Shown: positions 20,651-30,454 of the stretch, piece after piece
Position numbering within the stretch: position 1 is the stretch's first letter
How the letters are laid out: each line of letters opens with the position of its first letter
From: Sorex araneus
Taxonomy: Eukaryota > Chordata > Mammalia > Eulipotyphla > Soricidae
Direction: 5' to 3'
DNA: 64,000 bases
Assembly (NCBI RefSeq): GCF_027595985.1
Contig: NC_073304.1
Span: 213,248,500-213,312,499 of the forward strand
Position numbers and translations under genes: made by a program
The notes under the pieces: generated by a model
The model's database searches: none
What the model saw: only the letters and a program-made list of their open reading frames with translations
Told to the model about the DNA's origin: nothing

Positions 20651-22509
20651 GCAGAGGAGAGGTTGGGCGGGTCCCTCTCCCCCCTGCTTCCCCTGGGGGC
20701 TGCGGGGATCCGGCAGGGCAGCAGCCCCTCCGCCTGGCGGCCAGCCTGCTGGGGGAGACGGACGGACGGGCACTCAGGACCGGCTCCCAGCAGCCCCCAG
20801 GGGAGACGGGGCCAGAGGACAGGGGGCCGGCATCTGCTCAGAGTCTGGGGGCGCAGGCCCTGAGGCATGTGCCAATCCCTCTCCACCCCGCCCCCCTGCC
20901 CCAGCCCCGCAGGGGCCCAGGCTGCCAGAAATGGCCCATCAGCACACAGGTGCCTTGGGCCACTGCAGCACAGGAGGAGGCAAGGGGTCACCTACGGGCC
21001 CGGAGCCCACCTGCCAGTCCAGGCTCTGGGGTGTGGGCTAAGAGGGGGCTCTGGGAGGTGTGACCAAGTCCCCCGCCCCTCTGCCACTCCCTTTACGGGC
21101 CCAGGAGCCTAGTACTCAAGGGAGCAGAGGCCCTGTGGACCCTGGGCAGCCCCTCTCCCGTGGGGTCAGCAGCAGGGGGGCCAGCCTGCTCCCTCCTCCT
21201 GCCAACAGGGAGGGCCCCCGTGTGGGACAGTGGGACCACCCCAGTACTGCTGGGCCCAGGCGGGGCGGGAGCAGAGAGGAAGGAGGGGTGCGAGGCTGTG
21301 AGTGAGAGCAACAAGCACAGGAGGGGGAGGTCAGTGGGGCCCCTGGGAGCCGGGGCACAACCAGGGGCCGAGGGTCTGCAAAGGAGAGGAACAAGCTGGG
21401 GTCACTCCTAGGGTACCGTCCTCCACCCCCTCGGCTGGGCCTGCTTCCTGAGTCCGAGGGAAGGGACTCAGAGCCGTGCGGGAGGCCAAATGACCTCTTG
21501 GGGTGACGGACCTGACAGATGTGTTGCCTGGGCCTCTCGCTGGGGTCTGGGAGCACCCCAGGGTGGCATGGTGCCAAGGACCAGCGTCCACCCCAGCACC
21601 CCAGACGAGCCCCATCACTCTGTCCGGGTCGGGGGACTGCCTGGAACCGCAGGCATGGGGTGAGGGTTCAGGGTGGGCGGTGGGAGTCGGGGTTCAAATC
21701 AGCATCACAGGAAATCCTGTGTGTCGCGGTGCTGAAGGGGGCTCGGCTGGGCCCCAACAAGTCTGCGAGGAGGGTCCCTCGGGTGGGCTCTCGGTGCCCC
21801 TTCTCCAGGCAGGAGAGGGAGGGGCGCTGGCCACCTGGCGAGGTGGGGTGCCTGACACGGGGTGCCGCGGGAGACGGGCCCAGGGTTGAACAGAGTGGGC
21901 TGTCAGGGGGTGCGTGGGGGTCGGGAGGGGAGGACCAGGGACGGGGGAAGCTCGGTGGGCCAGCCCCGTGGCGGGTGTCTGGGGGAGAGAGTACGTGGGG
22001 ACGCCTCAGTCTGCAGCCCCAGGGAGCCCATCCGCGAGAGGCTGCACGTCCCCCCTTCCCGCCTCACCCCAACACACAAGAATTCACAGTCCTCGGCAGA
22101 CGTGGAGCCCGCCCTCCCAGACCCCAGTCCCCTGCCACCCCGAGACACAGGGTCTCTGCACCTTCCACCCTAGGCCGGGCAGCGACCTCCCACACGGCGG
22201 CTCAGGGTGGCCCTTGGGTGGGTCCCGGAAGCTCGAGCGACTGGCCCAAGGGGCCCAGTCAGAGATGGTGGCCCTATTGGGGTCCCTTCATCTGTCTTCA
22301 GTATTTCTCAAAGCTTCAGAACAACCCCTCCACGGCTGTGTGTAGGCCCCACGCACCAGTGGCCCAACCGTTCCTCTCTGCCACCACTTAAGGAGAGACC
22401 TGCTGGCTCCCAAGCTTTGGGTGAGCAACGAGAGGGGCCTTCAATTCACACACACACAAAAGTGCCAAAGCAGGTCTTTGTTGATGTGCTTTTCACTTCC
22501 GGGTCAGTC

Positions 22510-22655
22510 TGGACTTTTGGAGGGCCCACACCCAGGGGTGCTCAGGGATCACTCCTGGGGGCCTCGGAGGACCCATATGGGATGTCGAGGATTGAACCGG
22601 CTCAGCCACGTGCAAAGGCGAGCACCCTACTGGCTGCACCATGGCTCCGGCCCTG
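22510..22655 (-). mobile_element. SOR-type SINE, diverged
   Basis: CACACCCAGGGGTGCTCAGG through CATGGCTCCGGCCC. It is the only SINE in intron 26. Confidence 0.85.
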
Positions 22656-23380
22656 AGGCCATTGTTTTAAAGGTGGGGTCTGTGGCAAGAGCTGATCAGG
22701 GAGGTCCTTGAAACAACAGAGGGGACCCCATGATGACAGCTGGGGGAGGGGGCCCGTGGCCCAGATTCACAGAGTGTCTGAGGCTGTGCTGGAACATGGG
22801 GCGATCGCCTCCCCCCGCCCTCAGGACCAGGTGGGGCAGGCAGGACCTGGAGGAGAACACGGACCCCGGACTGTCGGGAAGGAGCACGTGGCTCCCAGGC
22901 CCTGACCCCTGTTCCCGCTGTGTGTAACCGTGATGTGGCCAGCGGCCGGTTAATGAGCCTGTTCAATTATTCATCGGTACATTTTTGAAACAAAACCTCT
23001 CCCTCTCGGCTTCATTCCTCCCTCAGCCGGCCGGCCGGGATCAAAGTCTCCCTCAGACCGGAGAGAGATCTGCAGCTCTCAAAAGCGGCTGTGTGTGTGT
23101 GCGGGGGGAGGGGAGGGAGGCCAGCCGGCCTGGGTTCGGGGCCTCAGGGGCTTGGGCAGAGAGGGAGGACCCGCAAGGTAATGCCAGGGGAAGGAGTGTG
23201 CCGGGGCCCCCACCTCCCGTCCAGCAGCCCTGGGACGCTGACCCCTTCACCCCGAGGGGGCACTCGGGACCCACGGACAGGGAGCAAAGAGGACGCGCCT
23301 CACACAAGAGGAGGGCCGGGGACAGGCAGGGCCTGCTGCCCCCCAGGGCCGCCCCAGACCCCACCCCCTAGACGCAGTAC

Positions 23381-23434
23381 CTGGCGCTGCGCTGGCTGAG
23401 CTGCCGGAAGTAATTACATCGTCCAGCATTAGAT
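23381..23434 (-). CDS. CACNA1G: CACNA1G exon 26, 18-residue cassette in III-IV linker
   Basis: A 54-bp exon giving LMLDDVITSGSSASAAP after a split Asn or Asp codon, depending on which exon 25 donor is used. Acceptor CGTTCTTTTAG, donor GTACTG (weak). The length is a multiple of three and phase 1 at both ends, so skipping preserves frame. It is a known regulated cassette in CACNA1G. It sits isolated between a 4.4-kb and a 1.4-kb intron. Confidence 0.93.
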
Positions 23435-24832
23435 CTAAAAGAACGAAACACGACACAGGTCACTGGCAGACCAGGGGGGCTGGGCAGGGCCCCCGGGCAG
23501 CTCGCTCCCGTCAGCACCGACCCTTACTCAGCCTCGGCTGGGGCGCCCTCTGGGGGAGTGGCTGGCCTTGGGCGCCCAGCCCCGGATTTGGGGGCACAGG
23601 ACACTTGAGGAAGAGGCGGCAGGTGGAAGGAGCTGGGGCTATGGCCGGGGACACCTTCTCCGGCTCAGCCCCAGACAGGATCCCCGCCCCGGTGCCAGTG
23701 GCCGCCTGGCGTGTGGTCATGGGGACGTAGGACTCGGGGGGCTTGCGGGCAGTCAGAGTCTCTCTAAGCCCCTGAAGCCACCCCAAAGCTTCTCCAGGGT
23801 CCACGGGATCCATCCCACCTCATCCATAGTCCATTCCCGCCCTCTCCCGCTGGGCACTGGGTGCCCCTCACCGGTGGCCGGGGACCGGGGTGTGGGCCCC
23901 CCGCCCCCCCTGGGGGTACTCACATTTCACAAGTCCCAGGGGACGGAGCAGATTGTGGGAGAGGAAGGAGAGAGGAGGGGGACCCGCAGCCCCCACAGAC
24001 TCAGGCTCAGGCTCGGAGAGACCCCCACAGCAACCAGCGGAGAGTGAGCAGTGGCAGGGGGATGGGGGTGACACGGGCATTCACGCACACTGGGCTCAAG
24101 AGGCGCCCGGCCTCTCACCCTCCCTGAATCGGTGTGGGGAGATTCTGTTTTGTTTGGGGGGGGGTCACACCCAGTGGTGCTCAGGGGTTACTCCTGGCTC
24201 TGCACTCAGGAACTGCTCCCGGTGGCGCTCAGGGGACCGTACAGGACACTAGGGAGCAGGCCTGGGGGAGCCACGTGCCAGGCAAACTCCCTCCCCGCTG
24301 TCCTATCACTCCCCGCTTGTGTAGCTTTTAACAGCTCGGCCCTGGATGGATGCACAGGAAGCGGGGGAGGGGACCTCGCTGGAGACAGGGTGGGAGTCTC
24401 TGTCCTGTGTGCAGGGTCTGCAGAGGCCCGGCTGGCTGGCTCAGCCCCAACCCCTCCCCACCATGTCCCTGGCACCCACGGGCAACAGAACAGGCGTCTC
24501 ATCCTGAGAGTCTCCTCTGAGAGTCCAGGTGGGAGAGGCCGGGCATCAGCCCCGGCCCCGGCACCATCCAGGGCCCGTGAGGCCGGGAGTGGTAGTGGCG
24601 GTGGTCTGGGGAGCCCCCCCGGAAGTGTGGGGCGTCCCCTCCGCACAGGGCTGAACTGGTCTGCTTCATGCAGGCTCAGAAGGCTGGCATGCTCTTGGGG
24701 GGGGGAAAGGAGGTGAGGCGGGAGGGGGCATCTCCTCCCTGCCCCCCGCCCGCCCCAGCCCCTGGCCCCCCTTTCATCATCGCAAGGCCACGGTCAACCG
24801 GGACTGAAGAGAGATGTGGAAAGACTACCGAC
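23435..24832 (-). other. CACNA1G intron 25
   Basis: Contains one SINE near the middle. No other feature seen. Confidence 0.85.
24145..24315 (-). mobile_element. SOR-type SINE, diverged
   Basis: GTCACACCCAGTGGTGCTCA, GGTTACTCCTGGCTCTGCAC and a decayed B box region. Confidence 0.88.
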
Positions 24833-25046
24833 CGGCCATCTGCTTCTCCTTACTCCTTCTCTTTTTCTCCAGTCTCCGCAGCCGCTTCTCCTCCCGCCGC
24901 CGCGCCTCCTCCTCCTCCTGGTGCTGGCGGCACTTGTGGAAGTTCTCCACCACCACGCCCACGAACATGTTCAGGACGAAGAAGGCCACGATGAGCAGGA
25001 AGGAGATGAAGTAGAGCAGCATCCAGGGGTTGTGGTTCATGATGGG
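24833..25046 (-). CDS. CACNA1G: CACNA1G exon 25 (domain III S6, III-IV linker) with two alternative donors
   Basis: Encodes [20 protein letters not shown], then [19 protein letters not shown] and the charged helix [20 protein letters not shown] ending EKKRR. Two donors are visible. GTAAGG directly after the KKRR codons gives a short exon ending at 24854. A weaker GTCGGT 21 bases later ends at 24833 and adds SKEKQMA. Both leave the same phase, so either joins exon 26 or 27 in frame. This matches the known seven-residue III-IV linker variant of CACNA1G. Confidence 0.96.
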
Positions 25047-25399
25047 CTGGCGGGGGGCAGCGGGGCGGGGGGAGAGGGGGCGCCATGAGCTCGGGTAGGG
25101 GGGCCGCCGCCCCGCCAACCTACCTACGCCAGCCTGGCTCCCGGAAGCCGGGAGCCCACTCATCTCTGGCGCCCCAGCAGGGGAGGGGAGGGGAAGAAAG
25201 ATGCGGGCTTGGTGGCAGGCGGCAGGGAGGGCCCGAGTCTACGGCAAAGGGGAATGGGGGTGTTGTGTTCTTGCCTTCCCAGCGGGAAGTGCTCAGGGCT
25301 CAGTGCTCGGGCCTTTCCCAGCAGGAAGGCAAGCTCAGTGTTCCAGGAGTCTGGGACTTGTTCTGAGCAGGCTCCGGGATGGGTTTTCATGTGGAATTA

Positions 25400-25533
25400 G
25401 CTCCTTTGAGGGAGGGCACTGTGCTTGGGAGCTTCTCCTGCTCAGACTTGGGGGCACAAAGGGTGCCAGGGATCAAACCCAGGGCTCGCGCACGCAGCGC
25501 TTGCGAGTCGGCCCTTCGAGCCATCTCCCTGGT
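25400..25533 (-). mobile_element. Old SINE fragment
   Basis: CAGGGATCAAACCCAGGGCT, GCACGCAGCGCTTGCGAG and CCATCTCCCTGG landmarks. Confidence 0.6.
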
Positions 25534-25577
25534 TTGAAATCAGCCCATTTAATCTGCATCTTTGAATTTTACCCTCG

Positions 25578-25920
25578 GAAGTTTGGGGCCACACCCAGTG
25601 GTGTGCAAGAAAATCTGTCGGGGCTGGAGCAATAGTACAGCAGGGAGGGCGTTTGCCTTGCACGCGGCCGACCTGGGTTCGATTCCCAGCATCCCATATA
25701 TGGTCCCCTGAGCACCGCCAGGAGTGATTCCTGAGTGCACAGCCAGGAGTAACCCCTGTGCATCGCCAGGTGTGACCCAAAAAGCAAAAAAAAAAAAAAT
25801 CTCCTGTCTCTGTGCTCAGGAAGGACAGCCAGCAGCCAGCGATGCCCAGGGGATTGTGTGGCACCTGGGATCCAACTGGGTGCAGCCGCATACGAGGTGA
25901 GCACTTTCACCTCTGGCCCC
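25578..25920 (-). mobile_element. Old SINE interrupted by a younger SINE
   Basis: GTTTGGGGCCACACCCAGTG (25580-25610) continues at about 25803 with CTGTGCTCAGGAAGGACAGC to CACCTCTGGCCCC (25920), split by the plus copy at 25620-25799. Confidence 0.75.
25620..25799 (+). mobile_element. SOR SINE, near consensus, nested
   Basis: GGGGCTGGAGCAATAGTACA, GCGGCCGACCTGGGTTCGAT (perfect B box) and GTGTGACCCAAAAAGC plus A13. AAAATCT occurs on both sides as a probable target duplication. Confidence 0.95.
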
Positions 25921-25954
25921 AATTTGAATTTTATTTAATTAATCAGCTTGAGGG

Positions 25955-26107
25955 TGCTGGGACCCTACCCGGCAGTGCTCAGGGCTTATTCCTGGCTCTA
26001 TGATCGGACATCACTCTTGGCAGGGCCCCAAACTCAGTGCCCGGGATTGAAGTGGGATTGGCCACATGCAAAACAAGTGCCTCCACCCATATGCTCTCTC
26101 TGGTCCC
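25955..26107 (-). mobile_element. Old SINE
   Basis: GGCAGTGCTCAGGGCTTATT, GCCCGGGATTGAAGTGGGAT and TCTCTCTGGTCCC. Confidence 0.75.
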
Positions 26108-26279
26108 TAATTTTTTTTTTTTTTTTTTTAGTTTTCCAAGCAGTGCTCAGGGTGCCTGGGGCCATTCCCAATGCTACAGGCTAGGCGGTGCAGTGTGTGG
26201 GCCTGAGGATGCGGAAATGCTGGGCCCTGGTGCCGGGGACCCCTGAGCAGTGCTTGGGCAGTCAGCCCACTCTTTATTC

Positions 26280-26458
26280 TTTTTTTTTTTTTTGGCTTTT
26301 GGGTCACACCCGGCGATGCACAGGGGTTACTCCTGGCTCATGCACTCAGGAATCACCCCTGGCGGTGCTCAGGGGACCATATGGGATGCTGGGAATTGAA
26401 CCCAGGTCGGCCGCATGCAAGGCAAACGCCCTACCTGCTGTGCTATCACTCCAGCCCC
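26280..26458 (-). mobile_element. SOR SINE, young
   Basis: T13, GGGTCACACCCGGCGATGCA, GGGAATTGAACCCAGGTCGG and CTATCACTCCAGCCCC. Confidence 0.95.
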
Positions 26459-26474
26459 CCACTTTCTTTTCTCT

Positions 26475-26645
26475 CTTTGTTTTTGGGCTATACTCTGAGG
26501 TGCTCTGAGGTTGCTCCTGGCTCTGTACTTAGGGGTCACTCCAGGCGGCACTCAGGTGACCAACTGGGATGCCGAGGATCACACTCAGGTTGGTTGCATA
26601 TAAGGCAAGTGCCCGATCTGCTATACTATCACCCCAGTCCCCAAA
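26475..26645 (-). mobile_element. SOR-type SINE, older
   Basis: GAGGTGCTCTGAGGTTGCTC through CTATACTATCACCCCAGTCC. Confidence 0.88.
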
Positions 26646-26696
26646 TTAACCCATTTTCAAATGTTCACTGCTAATTATAAAAAGGAAGTAACACTT

Positions 26697-26870
26697 TTTT
26701 TTTTTTGCTTTTTGGGTCACACCTGGCGATACACAGGGGTCACTCTTGGCTCTGCACTCACGAATTACCCATTGTGGTGCTCAGGGGACCATATGGGATG
26801 CTGGGAATCGAACCCGGGTCTGGCGTGTGCAAGGCAAACGCCCTACCCGCTGTGCTATCTCTCCAGCCCC
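26697..26870 (-). mobile_element. SOR SINE, young
   Basis: Full copy flanked by the perfect 12-bp duplication GAAGTAACACTT at 26685-26696 and 26871-26882. Confidence 0.96.
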
Positions 26871-27089
26871 GAAGTAACACTTCTAAACCAGCTGCACGGC
26901 GGCAAACCCGCCCGTATCTGTGCCTCTCGAGGCTCCCAATTCAGCCTCACTATCAGAGGGGACGTCTCTTGGATGCCACTGGGCCACCCGCAGCTGCCAC
27001 TCTCTGTTCCTCTCTGCCCCTGTCATGCCCATAGCAGCTCAAGTGGAGTGACCTGAGCCCAAAGGTGCATCCTGTCCACCATGGCCCAC

Positions 27090-27179
27090 CTGCTGGTCTA
27101 CGCCCACGGCATCCAGGCCATCGTACATGATGTCCACCCAGCCATCCTTGGACGCCAGCACGAACAGTGACATCAAAGC
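27090..27179 (-). CDS. CACNA1G: CACNA1G exon 24 (domain III selectivity filter)
   Basis: Thirty codons: [20 protein letters not shown] then [10 protein letters not shown]. The Asp of SKDGW is the third selectivity residue and marks a T-type rather than a high-voltage-activated channel. Acceptor CTCTCCCCCAG, donor GTGGGC, phase 0 both sides. It is embedded between SINE-rich introns. Confidence 0.97.
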
Positions 27180-27434
27180 CTGGGGGAGAGGAAGAGAGTC
27201 CTGTGACATCCAGGACACGTGATCATTCCCTCCACCAACAATCCCCCCCAGCCAGCCACCTGCTGGAATCACACTCTAGGACCTGGGAGAGAAGCCTGAC
27301 CCTGTGGGCATGAAGACCCCGGAGCCTCTGACCTCAGCCTGACAGAGCGGGGGAGCCCTGAGCTCCTTCCATCTGGAAAGCCACACCCCAGCAGGCTTGG
27401 GGAAACAAAGAGGAAAAACTGTGCAGAGATTTGT

Positions 27435-27610
27435 TTTAATTTTTGGGTGTCGGGGGTGACACCCGGTGATGCTCAGGGGTTACCCTGGCTCTGTACTCAG
27501 AAGTCGTTCATGGCGGTGTGCAGAGGACCATAGGGGATGCCCAGGATCGTATCCGGATCTGTCCTGTGCAAGGCAAGCGCCCTACCCACTGGACTATCTC
27601 TCCAGTCCAG
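27435..27610 (-). mobile_element. SOR-type SINE
   Basis: GTGACACCCGGTGATGCTCA through CTATCTCTCCAGTCC. Confidence 0.92.
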
Positions 27611-27634
27611 AGACTTGATTTTCTAGATCTTATT

Positions 27635-27775
27635 TTGATTGTGTTTCGCTGCTACACCTGGCTGTGCTCAAAGCTTATTTCTGGCTCTGCACTCAGGAAT
27701 TACTCTGGAGTGGGCTTGGGGGACCAGATGGGGCACCAGGGACAGCTCTGAATGCTATACTGCCTCTCTGGCCCT
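27635..27775 (-). mobile_element. SOR-type SINE, internally deleted
   Basis: CACCTGGCTGTGCTCAAAGC, GCACTCAGGAATTACTCTGG and CTGCCTCTCTGGCCC. The B box half is largely gone. Confidence 0.85.
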
Positions 27776-27990
27776 GCAACTTGATTTGCTGAATTCTGTT
27801 TCTGCAGACGCAGCGTAAGAAAGCACTGTCCCACCGGCGACCCACACCTGCAAGCTGGCTCGGCCCGCGCCCTCTCCTCACGTCCTTTCCATGGCCTTCC
27901 GGGCACGCAGGTTCTGACCAGTGCACTGCCCTCCCTGTGTGCGTCATCCAGCCCGGACCCTCCCCCACCCCGCTCAGGGCCCAGGCTCAC

Positions 27991-28116
27991 CTGACCAAGG
28001 TTGTCAAAATTGTACTTGTGCCGGACCCACCGGTAGCTGGCCTCGGCGCAGTCGGACTTGTTGGTGATGTTCCTGGTGTCCTCGCCCTGGCACACGAAGA
28101 ACTTCCCTTTGAAGAG
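27991..28116 (-). CDS. CACNA1G: CACNA1G exon 23 (domain III turret and pore helix)
   Basis: Forty-two codons: [20 protein letters not shown], then [20 protein letters not shown] and GQ. It has two sequons (NIT, NKS) and two turret cysteines. Acceptor GTGCGTGTCCAG, donor GTGAGC, phase 0 both sides. Confidence 0.97.
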
Positions 28117-29522
28117 CTGGACACGCACACGCGGAGACGGAGCAGAGTGAGCCGCGGCCTGACCCCCCCGATGCCCCTCACCCAGCCCCAGGCCCAGGAC
28201 CTCGGGCAACACCCCAGGGAGCCTGGTCAAGTGGACGAAGAGCCTGTGGGTTCCTGCAGCAGAGATCCGAGAGCAACAGGAAGGGAGGGAGACCAGGGGC
28301 TTTCTCTCTCCAGGAGGGCCCCCCCCCGCAAGGTGCTGGGAAGGCACCTCAGACCCCCTCTGAAGGATAGCAGCAGGATGGGGGCTGGGTATGATGCGAC
28401 CCTCTTTCCCGAGGGGAGAAACTCCAGTTGGGCAAAGTGAATTCACTGTCTGAGTTGCAGAACCAGCAGTGGCAGAAAGGGGACAGTAGTGACCGAAGGG
28501 ATGGGGGTGCCGGAACCGGGTCTGTGCGTCTGGAGAAGTGGCTCAGGCGAGAATGGGCCCCGCCGGGGACTACTGTGGGTGGAGAAGGAGCGAGGGTGAG
28601 AGGGGAAGGGGGGCCGGGGGGAGAGGGTGGGGGAAGCGGCCAACAGCCTTGGCAAACGGGCACCAGCCTGGTCTCCAGAGCTCGGGAATTCTAGGAAACC
28701 AAGAACATCCCTCTCCCCAGGGCAGAAGACACCCCAGGAAGTCGGGAGTAGGGGGGGAGCCACCCAGGAGACAGCCAGCTGTCTGCCCTCCCGCTGCCAG
28801 CAGCAGGGCTGGGGGTGGGGGGTCTGGAAGACAGAGCGAGGGGCTCCCGGCTCCGGCTCCGGGAGGCGCCTGTTGGATCCCGAGGCAGCTCCTGCTCGCT
28901 CCCCCCCAAAGCCGCTCCTTCCTGGGACAGAGGCCAGGCCTCCCCGCAGCCCCACTTCCTGCCTTGTCTGGGGTCTGCGCCCGCCTGCCTGCCAGCAGCC
29001 CGCTAACCTGACCCAGCTGTCTGGGCCCCGCGCCCCAGGCTGGCCCGCAGCCCGCCCGCTCAGGCAGGAAGGGGGGCTCCCCGAGCACACACGTGGGCCA
29101 AGGCAGCCCGTGCTGGCGCAGGGCGGGAGGGAAGCAGTCCCCTGCAAGCCCCCAGGTTCCTGCGAGGCAGGGCCAGAGGCCTCTAGGAAAGTCCCTTCTC
29201 TTCCCCTTAGCACCCCTGCCCGCCCCTCCCCTGCCCCCTCTCTCCCATCCCTTCTTTCTTCCCTGCTCTCTCCCCCCTTCTGTCTCCCCTCCCTTCCCTC
29301 TCCAGCCCTCTCCTCCCCTCCCCTGCCTCTCCCTTTCCCTCCCTCTCCCCTGTCCTTCCCCCCTCTCCCCTGCCCTCCCATCTCCTTCCCTCTCCTCCCC
29401 TCCTCTCCCCAGCAGCACTCAGGTTCCAGTGCTTGGAGGCCAAGAAGAAGAGCAACATCTCTGCTTCTTCCCAGAGCTTCTTCCGCAACCCCGCACCCCT
29501 GCCCCCCACGCCACACACTAAC
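28117..29522 (-). other. CACNA1G intron 22
   Basis: GC-rich. Includes the pyrimidine tract at 29175-29412. No SINE. Confidence 0.85.
29175..29412 (+). repeat. Polypyrimidine (C/T) tract, about 240 bp
   Basis: Nearly pure CCCTCTCC/CCTTCCCTC runs on the plus strand. On the transcribed strand it is GGGAGAGGA, about 110 bases into intron 22. Confidence 0.9.
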
Positions 29523-29649
29523 CTGCACCCCCAGGATGCCAAAGATGATGAAGAAGGCACAGCAGATGACCACAATGTTCCCGATGGGCTTGAGCGAGGA
29601 CATGAGTGTTTCCACCACCAGCTTCAGCCCCTGGGCCCGGCTGATCACC
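29523..29649 (-). CDS. CACNA1G: CACNA1G exon 22 (domain III S4-S5 linker and S5)
   Basis: Encodes [20 protein letters not shown], then [20 protein letters not shown] and GVQ. Acceptor TTTCGCCCCAG. The donor GTTAGT has T at +3 but is otherwise usable. Phase 0 end. The intron just downstream in the gene contains a long purine-rich tract. Confidence 0.97.
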
Positions 29650-30091
29650 CTGGGGCGAAAGGTGAGGGTGAGCGACAGTCTCTCGGCTCTGACACCCTGT
29701 TGGCACTCATTCGTTCACTTGGGTGCGAGCTGCCCCCTGCAGGCTCCGCTCACTGGTCCCCACCCTGCTGGGTCTGTGGGGAGCATCTGGCTTTCCTGAC
29801 ACTGAGCAATCTTCTTTTCAGCAGATCCCCGAGACCCGTCTGAGGTCCCTTGGGACCCCCCAACCAGCGCCTCCCAGAACAGCCTCCATAAGCCACTCTT
29901 CACCCGGTGGCTGGGAGGGGTCCAGAGGTCTCTCAGATGGGGCTGTGGGGGACAGGACCTGGTCAGCGCCTGCCCTGCACCAAGAGCGCCCGAGGCTTCT
30001 GCGCAACAGTCCCTGCTTACAGCCCTTTGCTGGTCCTTGTGTTTGCTTTTTGAGGTGCCAGGGGCAGGCAGGGGCTGGGCGGGGGGCCCAC
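29650..30091 (-). other. CACNA1G intron 21
   Basis: No repeat or other feature recognised. Confidence 0.8.
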
Positions 30092-30276
30092 CTGAGCGGG
30101 CGCAGGGTCCGCAGCAGCCGCAGTACCCGCAGCATGCCCAGGATCTTGGTGCCGCTGTCGGAGACGGTGGACACCAGGATGTCGATGACGGAGATGAGCA
30201 CCAGAAGCCCGTCCAGCACGTTCCAGCTGCTGCGCAGGTACGCCTGCTCCCCGAAGCACCAGCCCAGCGCCACCAC
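30092..30276 (-). CDS. CACNA1G: CACNA1G exon 21 (domain III S3 and voltage sensor S4)
   Basis: Encodes [20 protein letters not shown], then [16 protein letters not shown] and S4 as [16 protein letters not shown], with Arg at every third residue. Acceptor CGTCCCCAG, donor GTGGGC, ending in AG of a split Arg codon completed by exon 22. One Thr replaces Met in ILVSTVSD relative to the human sequence I recall. Confidence 0.97.
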
Positions 30277-30385
30277 CTGGGGACGCCGCGCGGCCCCCTC
30301 AGCAGAAGCCTCAGGGCACCCCCAGCCCAGCCTCCCACCCACACCTGACGGCCACCTGCCAACACACAGCCCGCCCCCACTTCAC

Positions 30386-30454
30386 CTTCACGGTCATCTC
30401 GGCCAGGAAGACTGCCGTGAAGATGTAGTTGGAGAGAGTGAGGAAGATGCGCTC
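30386..30454 (-). CDS. CACNA1G: CACNA1G exon 20 (domain III S2)
   Basis: Twenty-three codons encoding [20 protein letters not shown] then TVK, with the S2 acidic residue in LAEM. Acceptor CTCTCTTGCAG, donor GTGAAG, phase 0 both sides. It is flanked upstream in the gene by a CA-rich tract and is 109 bp from exon 21. Confidence 0.96.

Larger units (their letters stand above)
19001..23380 (-). other. CACNA1G intron 26
   Basis: 4.4 kb with only one SINE. AT-rich motif blocks lie at about 19755-19850, 20520-20650 and 22930-22990, in otherwise GC-rich sequence. No exon-like segment was found beyond exons 26 and 27. Confidence 0.85.
25047..27089 (-). other. CACNA1G intron 24, SINE-dense
   Basis: About 1.5 kb of this 2-kb intron is SINE sequence (at least seven copies, two of them nested). 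The remainder is short spacers. Confidence 0.85.
27180..27990 (-). other. CACNA1G intron 23
   Basis: Two minus-strand SINEs occupy 27435-27775. Nothing else recognised. Confidence 0.85.

Noticed and set aside
25620..25799. A tRNA gene, from the strong A and B box
   Set aside because: The B box is perfect but there is no cloverleaf acceptor pairing, and the sequence continues into a SINE body with an oligo-A tail. The same applies to the other copies.
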